5,838 nucleotides of DNA from a bacterium (GTDB taxonomy: Bacteria > Oederibacteriota > JAJYGY01), in NCBI GenBank assembly GCA_021790555.1, contig JAJYGY010000052.1, forward strand, positions 1-5,838. The letters are read 5' to 3'. Position numbers and translations under genes: made by a program. Below the pieces are notes generated by a model, which had not been told where the DNA came from, made no database searches, and was given only the letters and a program-made list of their open reading frames with translations. Position 1 is the first letter of the stretch. The number at the start of each line of letters is the position of its first letter. Positions 5,233 through 5,838 of this stretch are shown here, piece after piece.

Positions 5233-5838
5233 TCAGTACCTCTTCCATCCCGTGGTGATGATGGGGGGGTTGGTGTAGTCGTTGATGCCGCTGTTGGAAC
5301 GGAAACAGGTGTCGTAGTGGAAGCTGGTGCTGCCGCCGCCGCTGCGCGAAAAGCCGTTGCTCACCAGGGCTCCGTACCAGTCCCCGTTGCCGCCGCCCGA
5401 CACCGTCACCAGGGCCTGGGGGGCGTCCATCAGGCCGGTCATGGTTCCGTTTCCGTTGATGGTCACCCCCAGGCTGCCCCCGTCGCCGACGATGTAGATG
5501 GTCAGTCCGCAGGCCCTTTCGGCCGGATTGATGGTGGTCACGCTGCTGTTGCCGGACTGGCTCCACCCGCCCGTGACGTACAAGTTGACGGCCGTGGTGG
5601 TGGTCCCCCCCAGGTCGACCACCAGGGAATTGTTCCCCAGGTTCATGTCGTGCACCTGGTAATTGATGGTCTGGCCCGGATCCGGCGGGCCGAGGGTGAT
5701 GGTTTTGCCCGAACTGCTGCCCGGGCAGAAGGCTCCCGGCGTGGGCGTGGCTCCCGGGGTCGGATTGGAAGTCGGGTTGGAGGTGGGAACCGGGGTCGGC
5801 GTGTTGTGGGGGTTGCCGGCGTAAAGCGGCTCCGACCA
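5233..5838 (-). CDS. PilX/DUF7305-like pilus-associated protein, C-terminal part (N-terminus beyond window)
   Basis: The reading frame is open across the right edge; 201 residues are visible and the start lies outside. An internal GTG at 5655 would split the conserved domain, so I do not take it as the start. Visible residues 12-35 are a Pro/Thr linker (NTPTPVPTSNPTSNPTPG). Residues 45-201 resemble the C-terminal domain of PilX-type proteins (DUF7305): TAVNLYVTGGWSQSGNSSV, LTIYIVGDG, VTINGNGTMTGLMDAPQALV, a GDWYGALVSNGFSRSGGG segment, FHYDTCF and a terminal GWKRY. The order 'gNG...G...AP.a.v...G.g..yGa....s....g...fHYD...W' is the family pattern. PilX-like proteins are minor components of type IV pili or pseudopili, so a surface or pilus role is likely. 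Three Cys are visible (38, 110, 178). The gene leads a minus-strand pair with the membrane-protein gene 29 nt downstream. Assignment is from remembered motif pattern, not a search. Confidence 0.7.
   Translation of the reverse strand, partial: WSEPLYAGNPHNTPTPVPTSNPTSNPTPGATPTPGAFCPGSSSGKTITLGPPDPGQTINYQVHDMNLGNNSLVVDLGGTTTTAVNLYVTGGWSQSGNSSVTTINPAERACGLTIYIVGDGGSLGVTINGNGTMTGLMDAPQALVTVSGGGNGDWYGALVSNGFSRSGGGSTSFHYDTCFRSNSGINDYTNPPIITTGWKRY

Overview
This is a GC-rich, gene-dense window. It looks chromosomal and comes from a Gram-negative (diderm) bacterium. The evidence is an outer-membrane beta-barrel protein with a signal peptide, a secreted beta-propeller protein with a T9SS/FlgD-like C-terminal domain, and a partial pilus-associated-type protein. 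Long Pro/Thr/Ser linkers of the 'SPTPTASPT' kind next to 'YPNP...GxYYYR...GKM' tails are common in Bacteroidetes/FCB-group bacteria and in several poorly cultured candidate phyla. I cannot place the organism more precisely. I see no RNA genes, insertion sequences, CRISPR arrays or integrases.

Layout. (1) Positions 1-996, minus strand: an ECF-like sigma-70 family sigma factor (442-996), followed 28 nt downstream by a gene cut by the window edge (1-413). Its product begins as a soluble acidic domain and becomes basic and Ala/Gly/Pro rich, so it may be the sigma factor's regulator. (2) Positions 997-1141: a divergent promoter region with an inverted repeat and -10-like hexamers on both strands. 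(3) Positions 1142-2383, plus strand: a UPF0164/PorV-like outer-membrane barrel with an extra fibronectin-III-like C-terminal domain. (4) Positions 2384-2550: an intergenic region with a near-ideal CRP-type palindrome, TGTGA-N6-TCACA. (5) Positions 2551-4374, plus strand: a secreted six-bladed NHL-repeat propeller, a linker of about 108 residues rich in Pro/Thr/Ser, and a T9SS type A/FlgD-Ig-like C-terminal domain. (6) Positions 4391-4434: a perfect 20-bp-stem bidirectional terminator between convergent genes. (7) Positions 4463-5838, minus strand: a five-helix membrane protein with a PH-like middle domain, preceded by the C-terminal part of a PilX/DUF7305-like protein that runs off the right edge.

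How the genes may work together (inference). The theme is cell-surface export. PorV-family barrels are the outer-membrane partners of T9SS cargo, and here one sits directly upstream of a protein with a cargo-type C-terminal domain. An ECF sigma operon is transcribed divergently from the pair. A CRP-family regulator probably controls the propeller gene separately. The right-hand operon appears to belong to a different, pilus-related surface function.
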